This document shows, in pieces, positions 23,484-24,439 of a DNA stretch of 24,439 bases; within the stretch, counting starts at the first letter, position 1; the number at the start of each line of letters is the position of its first letter. Source of the DNA: Halieaceae bacterium (GTDB lineage: Bacteria; Pseudomonadota; Gammaproteobacteria; Pseudomonadales; Halieaceae); contig DPGN01000042.1 of assembly GCA_003523185.1 (NCBI GenBank), positions 1 to 24,439 of the forward strand, given 5' to 3'. Position numbers and translations under genes: made by a program. The notes beneath the pieces are model-generated. The model did not search any database and had not been told where the DNA came from. It saw only the letters and a program-made list of their open reading frames with translations.

Positions 23484-24439
23484 TTGTCGATTTATGAGCG
23501 GGCGATCTCTCGCCACTTTGGTCTAGTTGTTCTGTTAATGATGGGTCTGGCAGGACTTGCCGTATCGCAGCTGGATAAGGTCCGCTTGGACGCGTCATCG
23601 GATTCGCTGCTACTTCAAGGCGATCCGGATTTGGCTTTTTTCAGAGAGGCAACCGATCGCTACGAGAGCTACGAGTTTCTGATCCTAACCTGGGAGCCTG
23701 CAACCCCTCTCTTGAGTGACGAATCGCTAGAGGGTCTTGCGGGTCTGGTTGATGATCTAGAGGCTGTAAAGGGTGTCAGAGCCGTGACCTCGGCTCTGGA
23801 TGTGCCTCTGTTGGAAAGCCCTCCGATTTCACTCACCGATCTCTCGGATTTGGACGCGATCTCGACGCTTAGAAATCCCGATGTGGATCGTGGGCTCGCG
23901 CTGACGGAATTTACGACAAGCCAGCTCTATCGAAATTTGTTAGTGAGCGAGGGAGGGGATCTTACCGCTGTCCAAGTCACCCTAGAACCGAATAAAGAAA
24001 TTGAGCGATTGGGTGATCTACGGAATGAGTTGCGACGACAGGTCGCGTCCGGTGCATCACCCGATGTCGAAGAGGAGCTCGCGAGTGTGGCGTCGGCTTA
24101 TGACCAGGCGACGCGCACCGTTAATGCCGAGCGCGCGGAGCTGGTGGCCAGCGTCCGAGCTGTGGCAGATGCCTATCGAGGGCAAAGCCAAATCTTCGTA
24201 GGTGGTGTACCTATGATCGCAGCCGATATGCTCGATTTTGTGCAGGATGATCTCGTCACCTTTGGGTTGGCTATTATTGGCGTCATGGTCGGCATGCTGG
24301 CGCTGATTTTCCGGGACTACCGATGGGTGATTGTACCTATTGTCAGTTGCTCGCTTTCGGCTTTAATCATGCTAGGAATCCTAGGATTCACAGACTGGCG
24401 GATGACCGTTATTTCTTCCAACTTCGTGGCTGTTCTTCT
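23484..24439 (+). CDS. MMPL/RND-superfamily exporter, N-terminal part (cut by window)
   Basis: The frame is open from a TTG (23484, GGAG 8 bases upstream) to the window end, about 318 codons; the C-terminal half or more is missing. TM1 is around residues 11-30 (GLVVLLMMGLAGLAV). A large periplasmic domain follows, beginning LDASSDSLLLQGDPDLAFF, a typical MMPL start. It contains a likely coiled coil (about 196-232). Then come TM2 (about 256-276) and TM3 (VIVPIVSCSLSALIMLGILG). The family includes lipid and hopanoid exporters; the substrate is not known here. It lies 24 bp after mpl. Confidence 0.85.
   Translation, partial: MSIYERAISRHFGLVVLLMMGLAGLAVSQLDKVRLDASSDSLLLQGDPDLAFFREATDRYESYEFLILTWEPATPLLSDESLEGLAGLVDDLEAVKGVRAVTSALDVPLLESPPISLTDLSDLDAISTLRNPDVDRGLALTEFTTSQLYRNLLVSEGGDLTAVQVTLEPNKEIERLGDLRNELRRQVASGASPDVEEELASVASAYDQATRTVNAERAELVASVRAVADAYRGQSQIFVGGVPMIAADMLDFVQDDLVTFGLAIIGVMVGMLALIFRDYRWVIVPIVSCSLSALIMLGILGFTDWRMTVISSNFVAVL

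Overview
This window is a conserved chromosomal segment from a gammaproteobacterium, with no insertion sequence, phage or CRISPR. Every gene is full length except the two cut by the window edges. Gene order on the minus strand runs dksA, gluQRS, a CbrB-type regulator, pcnB, folK, panB, panC. This is the order I recall for Pseudomonas, and together with the moderately high GC and marine-type gene set (DUF4212/SLC5 symporter, pyrophosphate-dependent phosphofructokinase) it suggests a Pseudomonadales/Cellvibrionales lineage, possibly Halieaceae. The genus cannot be fixed from the sequence.

Layout. (1) 1-8140, plus strand: the transcription/translation operon nusA (5' end cut off), infB, rbfA, truB, rpsO, pnp. 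It carries a predicted S15-binding pseudoknot ahead of rpsO, a hairpin between rpsO and pnp, and a strong terminator after pnp. (2) 8210-12297: acs on the minus strand, divergent from a two-gene sodium/solute symporter operon; a perfect 17-bp palindrome lies between them. (3) 12305-20077, minus strand: dksA, gluQRS, cbrB-like regulator, pcnB, folK, deoxynucleoside kinase, panB, panC. (4) 20078-24439: an M15 peptidase, pfp on the minus strand, mpl, and the start of an MMPL/RND exporter.

The most interesting locus is the 260-bp AT-rich gap between the CbrB-like regulator and pcnB. It holds, in order, three GTTAC boxes (one in a near-dyad), a near-consensus sigma-54 -24/-12 promoter, two tracts of exactly four AAN triplets, and an intrinsic terminator with a T7 run. 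Together these predict a sigma-54-driven small RNA of about 94 nt, which looks like a miniature of the Pseudomonas catabolite-repression decoy RNA CrcZ, in the same genomic position. The regulator next to it is an evident CbrB orthologue by its C-terminal helix-turn-helix, but the sensor kinase gene cbrA is missing from its usual place. Its receiver domain has also lost the conserved Thr/Ser switch residue. The locus therefore looks like a rewired, kinase-less Cbr system with a minimal decoy RNA.

Other points of note are a DksA with a roughly 150-residue Lys/Ala/Pro-rich, H1-like N-terminal extension encoded by a 63-bp tandem repeat, an acidic repeat tail on PNPase, and several likely TTG starts (rbfA, the kinase, pcnB, gluQRS, the exporter).
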